Source of the DNA: a virus
Virus record (IMG/VR): IMGVR_UViG_3300036791_000056
Location: 1 to 28,881 of that record
Strand: one strand, 5' to 3'
Length of the DNA: 28,881 bases
Both the position numbers and the translations under genes were made by a program. Positions 15,781 through 22,841 of the stretch are shown piece after piece. Position 1 is the first letter of the stretch. Each line of letters begins with the position of its first letter. The notes beneath the pieces are model-generated. The model did no database searches and had not been told where the DNA came from. It was given only the letters and a program-made list of their open reading frames with translations.

Positions 15781-16596
15781 TTACATGAGCCACACGATCA
15801 TCGTTTCCAATGTGAATGAGCCGTCGCTCGGGCCATCGTATTGCGCTTGGATCGTGTACCGAATGGGTTGGGTCGGGTCCAACGCGACCCCGCCGGTCAT
15901 CCTGAGCGTCACCTCTTGATTCGTGGGGATATTGATGTACGAGAACCCGATCCCCGAGAACTTATAGTCAGACGTGGCGCGGAGGATCGTGCCCTCCATG
16001 CGCCACCCGCCCGGCCCGCCGTTGTAATTGCCGACGGTGCACAAATGCACCCAATCGGGTAATTGGTCCTGAAAAAACGCGAGGTCCATGTACCGATTGC
16101 CCTGCGCTTGATTGCCCCACCCGCCCCAGAGTTGAAACCGCAACGTCTGCCCCGGCGCGGTGAGTAAGTTCGCGGGCAAGTACGCATCCACCAAATTCGA
16201 TCCGCCAGTTGACCCCGGCGGCGTGGGGATCGTCGCGCCGATCCATAAGACTTTGCGAAACCCCGAATCGTGGGCGGCGGCTTGCGTGTCGACGTAGTTT
16301 TTCGTCGCGGCGTCCTGCGGATTCACTGGATCGGTGAGCGCGATTAACTTGTGAGTGCCGAGCGATTGATCGGCGGTGAACGGGCGCGACCCGTCGGTCA
16401 GCACCAGCGTCGACGGCAGCGGGGCCCATGACGCGCCAGTGCTCGACGCGGGATCGCGCGTCACGAGATCGCCGGGGTTGCCGCCGCCGAGCAGACGCGC
16501 CGCATTCCACTCGGCGGGGCCGAGGAGCGTCGGCTTGGTCGGATCGTCGGGGACCGCCGACTGAAACGCGGGCGTGATCAGGACGGGGGCACTCAT
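15781..16596 (-). CDS. fibre-like protein with C-terminal beta-rich domain
   Basis: The 271-residue product (start at the ATG in an ATGA overlap with the tail terminator; an ATG at 16605 would add three residues). The N-terminus (PAFQSAVPDDPTKPTLLGPAEWNAARLLGGG) and the segment SLGTHKLIALTDPVNPQDAATKNYVDTQ are typical of phage fibre repeats. Residues about 115-271 form a strand-rich domain (LRFQLWGGWGN, WVHLCTVGNYNGG, ISYINIPTNQEVTLRM-like strands) resembling a jelly-roll tip. Fibre proteins usually lie after the tape measure. Here it sits between tail terminator and tail tube, next to a second capsid gene. It could be a head fibre, a neck whisker or a tube decoration. Confidence 0.85.
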   Translation of the reverse strand: MSAPVLITPAFQSAVPDDPTKPTLLGPAEWNAARLLGGGNPGDLVTRDPASSTGASWAPLPSTLVLTDGSRPFTADQSLGTHKLIALTDPVNPQDAATKNYVDTQAAAHDSGFRKVLWIGATIPTPPGSTGGSNLVDAYLPANLLTAPGQTLRFQLWGGWGNQAQGNRYMDLAFFQDQLPDWVHLCTVGNYNGGPGGWRMEGTILRATSDYKFSGIGFSYINIPTNQEVTLRMTGGVALDPTQPIRYTIQAQYDGPSDGSFTLETMIVWLM

Positions 16597-17078
16597 GTCG
16601 TCCATCCCGGTTGCGTCCAGCCGTCCTGTATGAACGTGCTATCGGTCGGGATCCCGACCTGTAGGCGGTAATGCGCGCCTCGATGCAACCATCGGATCGC
16701 CGGGTTGTCGGCGTCTTCTTCGGTGAAGCGCACGCGCTGTTCGCGGAATATCGCGCCGAACACGTAGCCGGGGACCACGAGCGCCCCATCATCGAACAGC
16801 GTGTCGAAGCGTCGCGCGATGGCGCGCATATCCACGCTCGACGCGTTGAGCATGACGGCCTTGATCAAGAACACATAATCCTCGGCGCCGCGCCCACCGA
16901 ACACCGGCACGTCGGTTTCCGTGATCAGCGACACGACGACGTACCGCGTCGGCGCGATCCCCTGCACGAGCCCCGCCGAATCCCACCACACGCCGTCGGG
17001 CGCGAGCGATTGCACCACGCTGTCATTCAACAGCGCGGCGATCACGGCGTCCTCGACGAGTGAGCTATCGAGATCCAT
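16593..17078 (-). CDS. tail terminator / tail completion protein (DUF3168-like)
   Basis: The 161-residue product starts 3 bases after the second capsid gene's restored stop. It opens with MDLDSSLVEDAVIAALLNDSVVQSL, followed by strands around YVVVSLITETD, a YVFLIKAVMLNASSVDMRAIARRFDTLFDD segment, and RVRFTEEDADNPAIRWLHRGAHYRLQVG. The order, short helix plus target strand then a helix with a D-x-LF motif, is that of siphophage tail-terminator or completion proteins that cap the tail tube and join it to the head. Its position just ahead of the tail tube gene (with one insertion) agrees. Family assignment is by pattern. Confidence 0.82.
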   Translation of the reverse strand: MDLDSSLVEDAVIAALLNDSVVQSLAPDGVWWDSAGLVQGIAPTRYVVVSLITETDVPVFGGRGAEDYVFLIKAVMLNASSVDMRAIARRFDTLFDDGALVVPGYVFGAIFREQRVRFTEEDADNPAIRWLHRGAHYRLQVGIPTDSTFIQDGWTQPGWTT

Positions 17079-17081
17079 TGC

Positions 17082-18286
17082 TCACCGATTGATGTAATCC
17101 AGCGCGTTCACGATGACGAACGCCTTTGGGTAATACACGACGGCCGCGCCGCGGCGCTCGGCGCGGACGGTCAGCGTGTTCGTGACGAAGTTATCGAGGT
17201 GACTGTTCGTGATTTCGATGCGGAGGTCGTCACGCCAGAACAGTTGCGCCGCGTCGCTGTAGGCGCCGATGAGCGCGCCCCGGTCAGGGGCGCGAGCGCG
17301 ACGCGCAGCCCGAACAGATAGATCGGGGGCGGTTGCAGCACGACGGCGTCAAGATCGGCCGCGCCATAGTCCGTCGCCGTCGCGACCGGGCCGCTCCGCA
17401 TCAGCAGCGTGTACGCATACGTGAGCGGGTGCAACGCGATCCCGTCGGGCATGATCCCCGAGCTCGCGTAGCACTTCATCGCGGCGGTGAGAATCGCGGC
17501 GGCGTTGCTCTCAGGGTCGGCGCGCGCGTACGTCGTGAACAGGTCCGTTCGATTGAGCAACCCGAGCATGTTGTTGCCGGTGCCGTCGCCTTGCAGGAGT
17601 TGCCAATCGATGTTGCGCGCGACGGCGTTATCGAGCCGCGCGTCGAGATACGCCTGAAAGCCCGGCGTGTCGTCGAGGAGCACCTCGGGAAACGACAGCG
17701 CGGACGCCATCTTGTGCAACGGCTCGGTGTTGAGTTGCAGCGCGATCACGCCCGCCGGTTTCGCGGTGCTCTGCGCGACTGCTGCCGTCCCGTCGGCCGG
17801 GTCCGCGTTCGTCGCGCTCTCTTGCATGTACTGCATGCCCGCTGCACTCGTGCGCCCTTGCGCGAACAGGTCCGCGACGCGCAGCGGCCGACGCGGGAAC
17901 GAGGTCGGCGTGAACTGTGTCGGAATCCCCGGACTGAGGATCGTCGTCGTCGGCATCGGCGTCGCATCGCCTGCTCCGTCCGCAGCGGAGATCGTGATCG
18001 CCCACGGCCCCGGATTGCGATGGCGCCCCGCGCGCACGAACTCGCGGAACGCGGGATCGCTGACGATGCGCTGCCCAAGCGACAGACGGCGCGGCGCGGG
18101 CAGGCCGTCGCTGCGGTCGACGAGCTCGTCGCGCAGCGCGCGCACGTCGTCATCGATAGTGAGCAGCGCGGCGCGCTCGTCGTCAGTGAACGCGCGATCC
18201 CACGCGGCGCGCGCCAGCGTGCCGTAGAGCGAGACGGCCGCGCGACGCTTCGCGTCGAGGGCCAGTGCGAGATCCGTAGTCGTCAT
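17082..18286 (-). CDS. second HK97-fold major capsid protein, frame disrupted near the 3' end
   Basis: The start at 18286 has a GAGAGG ribosome-binding site. The N-terminal delta-like region (residues 1-90, DAKRRAAVSL and LTIDDDVRALRDELVD) is followed by a capsid fold: LNTEPLHKMASALSFPEVLLDD, then FQAYLDARLDNAVARNIDWQLLQGDGTGNNMLGLLNR, with the P-domain helix and loop seen in HK97 capsids. The frame is lost at a GGGG run (17278-17281): unshifted translation stops at 17171. One extra G would restore GALIGAY, RIEITNSHLDNFV, TVRAERRGAAVVYYPKAF and a stop at 17082, matching the first capsid protein's ending. Cause unresolved: sequencing error, true mutation, or recoding. It lies between gp10-like and tail-terminator genes, an unusual place. 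Confidence 0.85.
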
Positions 18287-18297
18287 AGGCGTGCCTC

Positions 18298-18705
18298 TCA
18301 CCCAATCGGGCGCAATCCGAACCGCGTCAGTAGCGCGCGCCATGCATCGTCGAGGTGCGCGCGTGTCGCTTCCAGCGTGCGAATGAACACGAAATGCGGC
18401 ATCACGCGTCCGCGAAACGCGCCGCGCGCGTCGTGCCGCATCGCCGTGCCGTACTCGTACCAGTTCGCGTGCAGCGAGGTACTGACGACGCGCGCGCCCG
18501 CGACATACTCGCCGCCGCTGCCCGCGACGACGCCGACGCCCGCGCGTAGTTCGCCGCTGACGCTCGGATACTGCGCGCGGATCGTGTCGGCCGCTTGCAG
18601 CGCGGCCTCGTCGACCGTGTCGCGCGCGTCGCTCGTCATCGCGGCGGGCGTCGCTTGAAACTCCGCAACCTCTTGCGCCATGCCTTCCCACGAGAACCGG
18701 ATCAC
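18298..18705 (-). CDS. HK97 gp10-like neck/tail-joining protein
   Basis: The 135-residue product starts at a GTG that overlaps the head-closure stop as GTGA and has an AGGAG 8 bases upstream; a GTG at 18723 is possible but lacks this. It opens with IRFSWEGMAQEVAEF and continues with ADTIRAQYPSVSGELRAGVGVV, then ANWYEYGTAMRHDARGAFRGRVMPHFVF, in which the YEYGT block is typical of HK97 gp10-like proteins. These small proteins act in the neck or at the head-tail junction. Position after the head-closure gene is standard. Confidence 0.85.
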   Translation of the reverse strand: MIRFSWEGMAQEVAEFQATPAAMTSDARDTVDEAALQAADTIRAQYPSVSGELRAGVGVVAGSGGEYVAGARVVSTSLHANWYEYGTAMRHDARGAFRGRVMPHFVFIRTLEATRAHLDDAWRALLTRFGLRPIG

Positions 18706-19067
18706 GCGACACGCTCCTGACACACGAGCACGAGGTCGACGCCGAACTCGTTCGGCGACGCGTAGCCGAGCACGTCGAACCGCCGCCCGTAGAAATTGAG
18801 GCGCGTTTTCGTCGTCACGTCGGTGCGGTAATCCATCGTGATCACGTGCGAGACCATCGCGACGTTCGCGGTTTGCGTGAAGCGTTCGAGCCGCGCGGGT
18901 GAGGCCGGTTCAATCGCGGCGTACGCGTAGCCCGTCGTGGCGTAGTCCTGCACGTACTCGCCGTCGTCGGACGTCGGCGGGCCGCTCGGGTTCAGCACGT
19001 CGACGCGATGCCGCTTCGTCGAGAGCGCAACCGGCGAGCCGATGATCGATCCGAGTCCTTGCGGCAT
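18702..19067 (-). CDS. head closure (stopper) protein
   Basis: The 121-residue beta-rich protein follows the adaptor gene with one base between stop and start. It opens MPQGLGSIIGSPVALSTKRHRVDVLNPSG, followed by YATTGYAYAAIEPASPARLERF, VISHVITMDYRTDV-type strands (AMVSHVITMDYRTDVTT) and RRFDVLGYASPNEFGVDLVLVCQE. Short strand-loop-strand order with the MDYR segment matches SPP1 gp16-like stoppers, which close the portal channel after packaging and provide the tail docking face. Assigned by pattern and by position between adaptor and gp10-like gene. Confidence 0.85.
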   Translation of the reverse strand: MPQGLGSIIGSPVALSTKRHRVDVLNPSGPPTSDDGEYVQDYATTGYAYAAIEPASPARLERFTQTANVAMVSHVITMDYRTDVTTKTRLNFYGRRFDVLGYASPNEFGVDLVLVCQERVA

Positions 19068-19068
19068 C

Positions 19069-19758
19069 TCAGATCACCGCAATCGGCAGATACGGCGCGA
19101 GGAGGTCGCGATACCCCTGCGGAATCTCGTCGAGCGTGCCGCGCTCAATCGTCGCGAGATCGCGGCCGAGCGTCGCATAGTGCGAAATGAGGAGGCCGAC
19201 GAGGTGATACAACACGGGCGCCTCTGCGAGCAGCGTCGCGCCGTCGGCCCATCCCGACTCGATCACGATCTTCCACGCTTGAAACGTGCGCGCGTTGGGA
19301 TAGACGGGCATCGGCGTCGTCGGCGAGCCGAGGCTGATCCGCGCGCTCACGAAATCGACGACGTACGTACTCGGGTCGAGGATCGTCACGCTGCCGTCGG
19401 TGTTCGTCACCTCGATAGAGGCGACGGCCGTCAGCGGCATCGAATGTTCCGGCAGGATGATGATGTTCGACAGCAGCGTATCGAAATAGACCTCACGCGT
19501 TTGATCGAGCAGCGCCAGCCCCGTATCGAATTCCACCTTCGCGCGCGCAGTGCGAATGAACTGATCCATCAGCGCGTCGCGCTCGTCGGGACTCGGCCAG
19601 GTAAAGCCCGCGCGCAGTTTCGCGTCGCCGATGCTGAACACCTCCGCGTCTGGCGGTACGGTGCAAATCGACACCATGTGCGGCAGCGGCGGCAAGCGTT
19701 GATACCATGCCGCGCCGTCCGCGAACGTGAACCCGCGAAATGTGAGGTTCGTCCACAT
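19069..19758 (-). CDS. head-tail adaptor (connector) protein
   Basis: The 229-residue product starts at the ATG in a TGATG overlap with the zinc-protein stop; a GTG one codon earlier is also possible. Residues about 70-110 (DALMDQFIRTARAKVEFDTGLALL) form the helix pair seen in gp6-like adaptors, followed by REVYFDTL, PLTAVASIEVTNTDGSVTIL and WKIVIESGWAD, which are strand units typical of the same family. It also has PVLYHLVGLLISHYATLGRD and a final RDLLAPYLPI, both usual for these adaptors. The protein binds below the portal and forms the first ring of the connector. Confidence 0.85.
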   Translation of the reverse strand: MWTNLTFRGFTFADGAAWYQRLPPLPHMVSICTVPPDAEVFSIGDAKLRAGFTWPSPDERDALMDQFIRTARAKVEFDTGLALLDQTREVYFDTLLSNIIILPEHSMPLTAVASIEVTNTDGSVTILDPSTYVVDFVSARISLGSPTTPMPVYPNARTFQAWKIVIESGWADGATLLAEAPVLYHLVGLLISHYATLGRDLATIERGTLDEIPQGYRDLLAPYLPIAVI

Positions 19759-19988
19759 CACCGCACTTTGTATTCACCGCACCAATCCGTCGCGAGCACG
19801 CCCGGCCACATGCCCCCGCGCTGCGACAGCCCCGCCGACACGGGCGCGTGCGCGCGACAGCGGCCGAGCGTCGCGGGCTCGCGCGCAGAGGGCGGCGGGA
19901 GCAAATCGAAAAACGCGCACGTCTCGCACGTCGTCGTGCTGCCGCCGCCGGGCGGCGGGGCCGCTATGGGTTCGACCGCTTTCACCAT
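19758..19988 (-). CDS. small four-cysteine (zinc-binding) protein
   Basis: The 76-residue product begins at ATG 19988, four bases after the upstream stop. After a Pro/Gly-rich start it has CETCAFFD (Cys21, Cys24), then GRCRAHAP (Cys44) and finishes with MWPGVLATDWCGEYKVR (Cys70). The CxxC, C and WCGEY order is a recurring small-phage zinc-binding pattern. It may act as a small structural or assembly factor near the head-tail connector, but no role is known to me. The longer frame to 20123 reads back through the upstream gene. Confidence 0.78.
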   Translation of the reverse strand: MVKAVEPIAAPPPGGGSTTTCETCAFFDLLPPPSAREPATLGRCRAHAPVSAGLSQRGGMWPGVLATDWCGEYKVR

Positions 19989-19992
19989 CGCG

Positions 19993-20256
19993 TCACCGTG
20001 CTCGTTTCTTGCGGTACGTGCCGGTCGTGACGTGTCCCTCGGGCAGCGTCGCTTGGATCCGCTCCGCGAGCAGCGGCGGCGCGACCGGCCCTTGCAGTTG
20101 CGGCACGACGACCGCCCCGACAAGCGGCGGCGTGTCGACGCCGTCGCGCATCGGGAATTGCACCGTCGTGATCGGCCCGGACCCCGGCGCGACGCACGTC
20201 GTATGCGGGGCGTCGTCGACGGGGCACGGGCCGGGGTCGTACTTCGTGAACAGCAT
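19993..20256 (-). CDS. small hypothetical protein between capsid and connector genes
   Basis: The 87-residue product starts 2 bases after the stop of the preceding small gene. It opens MLFTKYDPGPCPVDDAPHTT and contains PITTVQFPMRDGVDTPPLVGAVVV and a C-terminal GTYRKKRAR. The centre has the strand-turn look of a small decoration or head-accessory protein. No clear motif, membrane segment or strong ribosome-binding site was found; the frame is supported mainly by its tight fit between neighbours. An overlapping frame (19982-20227) is poorer. Confidence 0.62.
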   Translation of the reverse strand: MLFTKYDPGPCPVDDAPHTTCVAPGSGPITTVQFPMRDGVDTPPLVGAVVVPQLQGPVAPPLLAERIQATLPEGHVTTGTYRKKRAR

Positions 20257-20258
20257 CG

Positions 20259-20432
20259 CTACGCCCGATGCTTGGGTGCGGGCGCGGCGACGTGCTGCGG
20301 ATGCGGGGGCGGCGCCGCGTGCTCGTGCGGCGCCTCGTCGCCGTTACCCGCTTTCGAGTCGGGCGGGACGGCGCGCGCGTTCGATTCGCCGGGAACGTAG
20401 GTGGTCGTGCCGTCGCTGTTCCATGTCGCCAT
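20259..20432 (-). CDS. small Pro/His-rich protein after the capsid gene
   Basis: The 57-residue product has a strong GGAGGG ribosome-binding site before its ATG. The first 20 residues, starting MATWNSDGTTTYVPGESNA, match a small-protein type that commonly follows phage capsid genes. The remainder is Ala-, Pro- and His-rich and low in complexity (HEHAAPPPHPQH). It may be a minor head-associated or decoration protein. It is separated from the capsid stop by a perfect 9-bp hairpin. Confidence 0.72.
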   Translation of the reverse strand: MATWNSDGTTTYVPGESNARAVPPDSKAGNGDEAPHEHAAPPPHPQHVAAPAPKHRA

Positions 20433-20464
20433 CGGTAAGTCCCTCCGTGTGAGCCTGTTGATCG

Positions 20465-20485
20465 ATCTCGTTCACTGAACGAGAT
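20465..20485. promoter_or_regulatory. perfect 9-bp hairpin after the major capsid gene
   Basis: ATCTCGTTC and GAACGAGAT flank a three-base ACT loop, beginning 5 bases after the capsid stop on the coding strand. There is no T-tract, so it is unlikely to be a full Rho-independent terminator. A partial attenuator or an mRNA-stabilising hairpin for the abundant capsid message is more likely. Confidence 0.55.
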
Positions 20486-20489
20486 GCCG

Positions 20490-21785
20490 CTACGGGATCG
20501 CCGTCACTTTGATGAACGACGCGGGACGATAGACCGCGAGCGCGAGGCGCCGTTCAGCGCGGATCGCCACCAAGTTCTTGATGAAGAAATCCTGATGGCT
20601 GTTCGACGCCTCGACGCGAGTCCCGCCGCGCGCGAACACTTGCGCCTGTGATCCGTACGCGCCGATCAACGCCGTGCCTGCGGCAATCGCGGGCGTGACG
20701 GCGACCGGCAAGCCCCACAACGTCTGCGAGACGGCGGGCGCGAACGGTCCCGATCCGAGGTAGCGGCCGAGCGTGTCTTTCGCGAGCGCGATCTTTTCCC
20801 AGTTGGTGGGGTTCATGACGATGCCCGTCGGCATGACCCACGCAGACGTGTAGACCTGAATGATCGCGCGATAGATCGCATCCTGCGCGGTGTCGGGCGC
20901 GACGCCGACAGCGGTCGTCTGCACGCCGACGCGGTTCATCAGCCCCGTGAGATTCGGCGCGGTGCCGTTCCCATTCAATAGCTGGTCCTCTTCGACGAGA
21001 TCGAGGCCCGTGACGAGCCGCGTATCGATGTAGTCGCGGATCTGCGCGACGTCCTCTAGCATCTCCTCCGTCACGGGCAGGAAATGCGCGATCTTGCTGA
21101 CCGCTTCCTGCACCTGATTGAACACGAGGGCCGATTCCGGCTTCGACGATCCTTCTGACACGGCGGCTGCGGCGTTCGTGAACGTCGTCTCGACCATGTA
21201 CACGATCAACGGCGATTCGGTCGTGCCGCTGGCGAGCAGCGCGCGAATCGTCAGCGGTCGGAACAGGATCGGCAGAATGCCGGGGAGGTACTGCGGAATG
21301 ACGAGCCCGCCGCCCGATCCCGCCTGCGTCGTCAGCGTCGTCGCCATGCGCCGATAATCGGGTTCGTCGAACTCCTGCGTCGGCGACGCCCAATTGCGCG
21401 TGCCGTGATGCTGTTTCTTGAAAAAGAACTTCCCGCCCTCCCCGTCGACCCACTGCTGTCCGAGGGACTTGAGCGCGGCGCGCTTCGTCTCGGCGCGATC
21501 TTCGTTCGTCATGCCTGCCGTGAGCTTGTCGATCTCGGCGGCGAGTGTGTTGCCGCTCGCGGCTTCGGCGAGGCGTGACTTGATCGCGGACGCGTCGTCC
21601 ATGAGTTTCTGAATCGCGGCCGCTTCGTCGCCGGTCATCGCGCGACCCTTGCCGGTGACTTTGCCGTCGGCGTCCTTCTCCTCGTGTGTGTCGCAGGCGT
21701 TGATCGTCTTGCGATAGAGCGACACCGCCTCGTCGCGTTTCTTGCGATAGTCGGTCTCGAGTACGTCGGTATTGATCACGCGCAT
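20490..21785 (-). CDS. major capsid protein (HK97 fold)
   Basis: The 431-residue protein starts at an ATG with a GGAG site, 3 bases after the protease stop. Residues 1-115 are charged and helical (DYRKKRDEAVSLYRKTINACD, ALKSLGQQW), as in the delta/scaffold domain removed by the prohead protease. The capsid part runs from about 120 (FFKKQHHGTRNW), with GSGGGLVIPQYLPGILPILF, VSKIAHFLPVTEEMLEDVAQIRDYIDTRL and the capsid-fold ending ALIGAYGSQAQVFARGG, SNSHQDFFIKNLVAIRAERRLALAVYRP. Protease upstream and connector genes downstream fix the assignment. Confidence 0.95.
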   Translation of the reverse strand: MRVINTDVLETDYRKKRDEAVSLYRKTINACDTHEEKDADGKVTGKGRAMTGDEAAAIQKLMDDASAIKSRLAEAASGNTLAAEIDKLTAGMTNEDRAETKRAALKSLGQQWVDGEGGKFFFKKQHHGTRNWASPTQEFDEPDYRRMATTLTTQAGSGGGLVIPQYLPGILPILFRPLTIRALLASGTTESPLIVYMVETTFTNAAAAVSEGSSKPESALVFNQVQEAVSKIAHFLPVTEEMLEDVAQIRDYIDTRLVTGLDLVEEDQLLNGNGTAPNLTGLMNRVGVQTTAVGVAPDTAQDAIYRAIIQVYTSAWVMPTGIVMNPTNWEKIALAKDTLGRYLGSGPFAPAVSQTLWGLPVAVTPAIAAGTALIGAYGSQAQVFARGGTRVEASNSHQDFFIKNLVAIRAERRLALAVYRPASFIKVTAIP

Positions 21786-21788
21786 CGT

Positions 21789-22841
21789 TCACTCCGTCAG
21801 GTCCGTGAGTTGCTGCTCGAATAGTTGCCGCTCAATCAAACGGCGTCCGAGCATGGAATCGCGACGTCGATCCTGATCAGATCCCGCGCGCACGCGGGCC
21901 TGTGATGTGTCGACAGACGCGTCGTCGTCATCTCCTCGATACGCGGCGAGTGCCGCGCGGTCGGCCACGTCGCCCGGTTCGAGCAGACGTTCGAGCGTCT
22001 GATCGAGCGTGGCGATCTTGTCGACCATCCCGAGATCCTTCGCCTCGCGCGCGCCGTAGACGTGCGCGCCCCACGAGTCGCGGACTTTCGATTCGCTCGT
22101 GCCGTTGCCGCGCCCGCGCACGACCGTCGACACGAAGGCGTCGTACGCTTCGTTGACGGATTTCTGCCGCCGCGCGTACGCGGTATCGCTGAGGGGGCCG
22201 GTCTCATTGCCGTCGACCTTGCCCGCGCCCGCCGAAATGTAGGTGCGCTTGATGCCGAGTTGTTCGAGCGCCGCCGACAGATCGTTGTGGATCGAGTACG
22301 TGCCGATGCTGCCGACTTGCGCGGACGGCGCCGCAACAATCTCCGTTGCGGCCGACGCGAGTTGATACGCGGCGGACGCGGCGAGGTATTGCGCTTGCGC
22401 GATGATCGGCTTTTTCGTCCGCGCGCGCATGATCTCGGACGCGAGCTCCTGATTGCCTGCGACGGACCCGCCCGGCGAGTTGATATCGAGCACGATGTTC
22501 CGCACGCCCTTGTCGTTGACGGCCTCGTGCAATTGCTGCGACAGGCGGTCGTACGACGTCGCGCCCGACACGTCGCTGAACGCGTTCGCGCGAGGCAGCA
22601 GCACACCGTCGACCGGAATGATCGCGACGGACCCGACGCGCGGCTGCGGCAGGTTTTTTTTGTTCCCGACAGCCGCGCGGATCGCGGCGTCGTGCTCTGC
22701 TTCGATCTCGGGCGTCGGCGCGGTCGCGCACGCTTCCGCCCGCGCGATGATGTGCGCGACGCGCGCGAGCATCGCGGGCGTGATGTTCCACGGGTGCGCT
22801 TCGACCTCGGCGATCACGCGCGCGTAGTAGTAACTCCGCAT
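21789..22841 (-). CDS. prohead protease, peptidase family S49
   Basis: The 350-residue enzyme starts at the ATG in a TAATG overlap with the portal stop, with a strong GAGGAGG site 7 bases upstream; a longer frame to 22964 is not supported. It has the S49 (SppA-like) ClpP fold: LDINSPGGSVAG at about 118-129, AASAAYQLASAA with the nucleophile Ser156, VGSIGTYS at 176-183, and the K208 region AGKVDGN, the second residue of the Ser/Lys dyad. It removes scaffold regions from the prohead shell. No separate scaffold gene was found, so the capsid delta domain or the protease C-terminus probably serves. Confidence 0.93.
   Translation of the reverse strand: MRSYYYARVIAEVEAHPWNITPAMLARVAHIIARAEACATAPTPEIEAEHDAAIRAAVGNKKNLPQPRVGSVAIIPVDGVLLPRANAFSDVSGATSYDRLSQQLHEAVNDKGVRNIVLDINSPGGSVAGNQELASEIMRARTKKPIIAQAQYLAASAAYQLASAATEIVAAPSAQVGSIGTYSIHNDLSAALEQLGIKRTYISAGAGKVDGNETGPLSDTAYARRQKSVNEAYDAFVSTVVRGRGNGTSESKVRDSWGAHVYGAREAKDLGMVDKIATLDQTLERLLEPGDVADRAALAAYRGDDDDASVDTSQARVRAGSDQDRRRDSMLGRRLIERQLFEQQLTDLTE

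Noticed and set aside
17333-18658. Long plus-strand open frame opposite the second capsid gene
   Set aside because: Arg/His-rich antisense shadow of 17082-18286 with no ribosome-binding site.
18286-18712. Upstream extension of the second capsid frame
   Set aside because: It would overlap the gp10-like gene in another frame; the ATG at 18286 has a good GAGAGG site.
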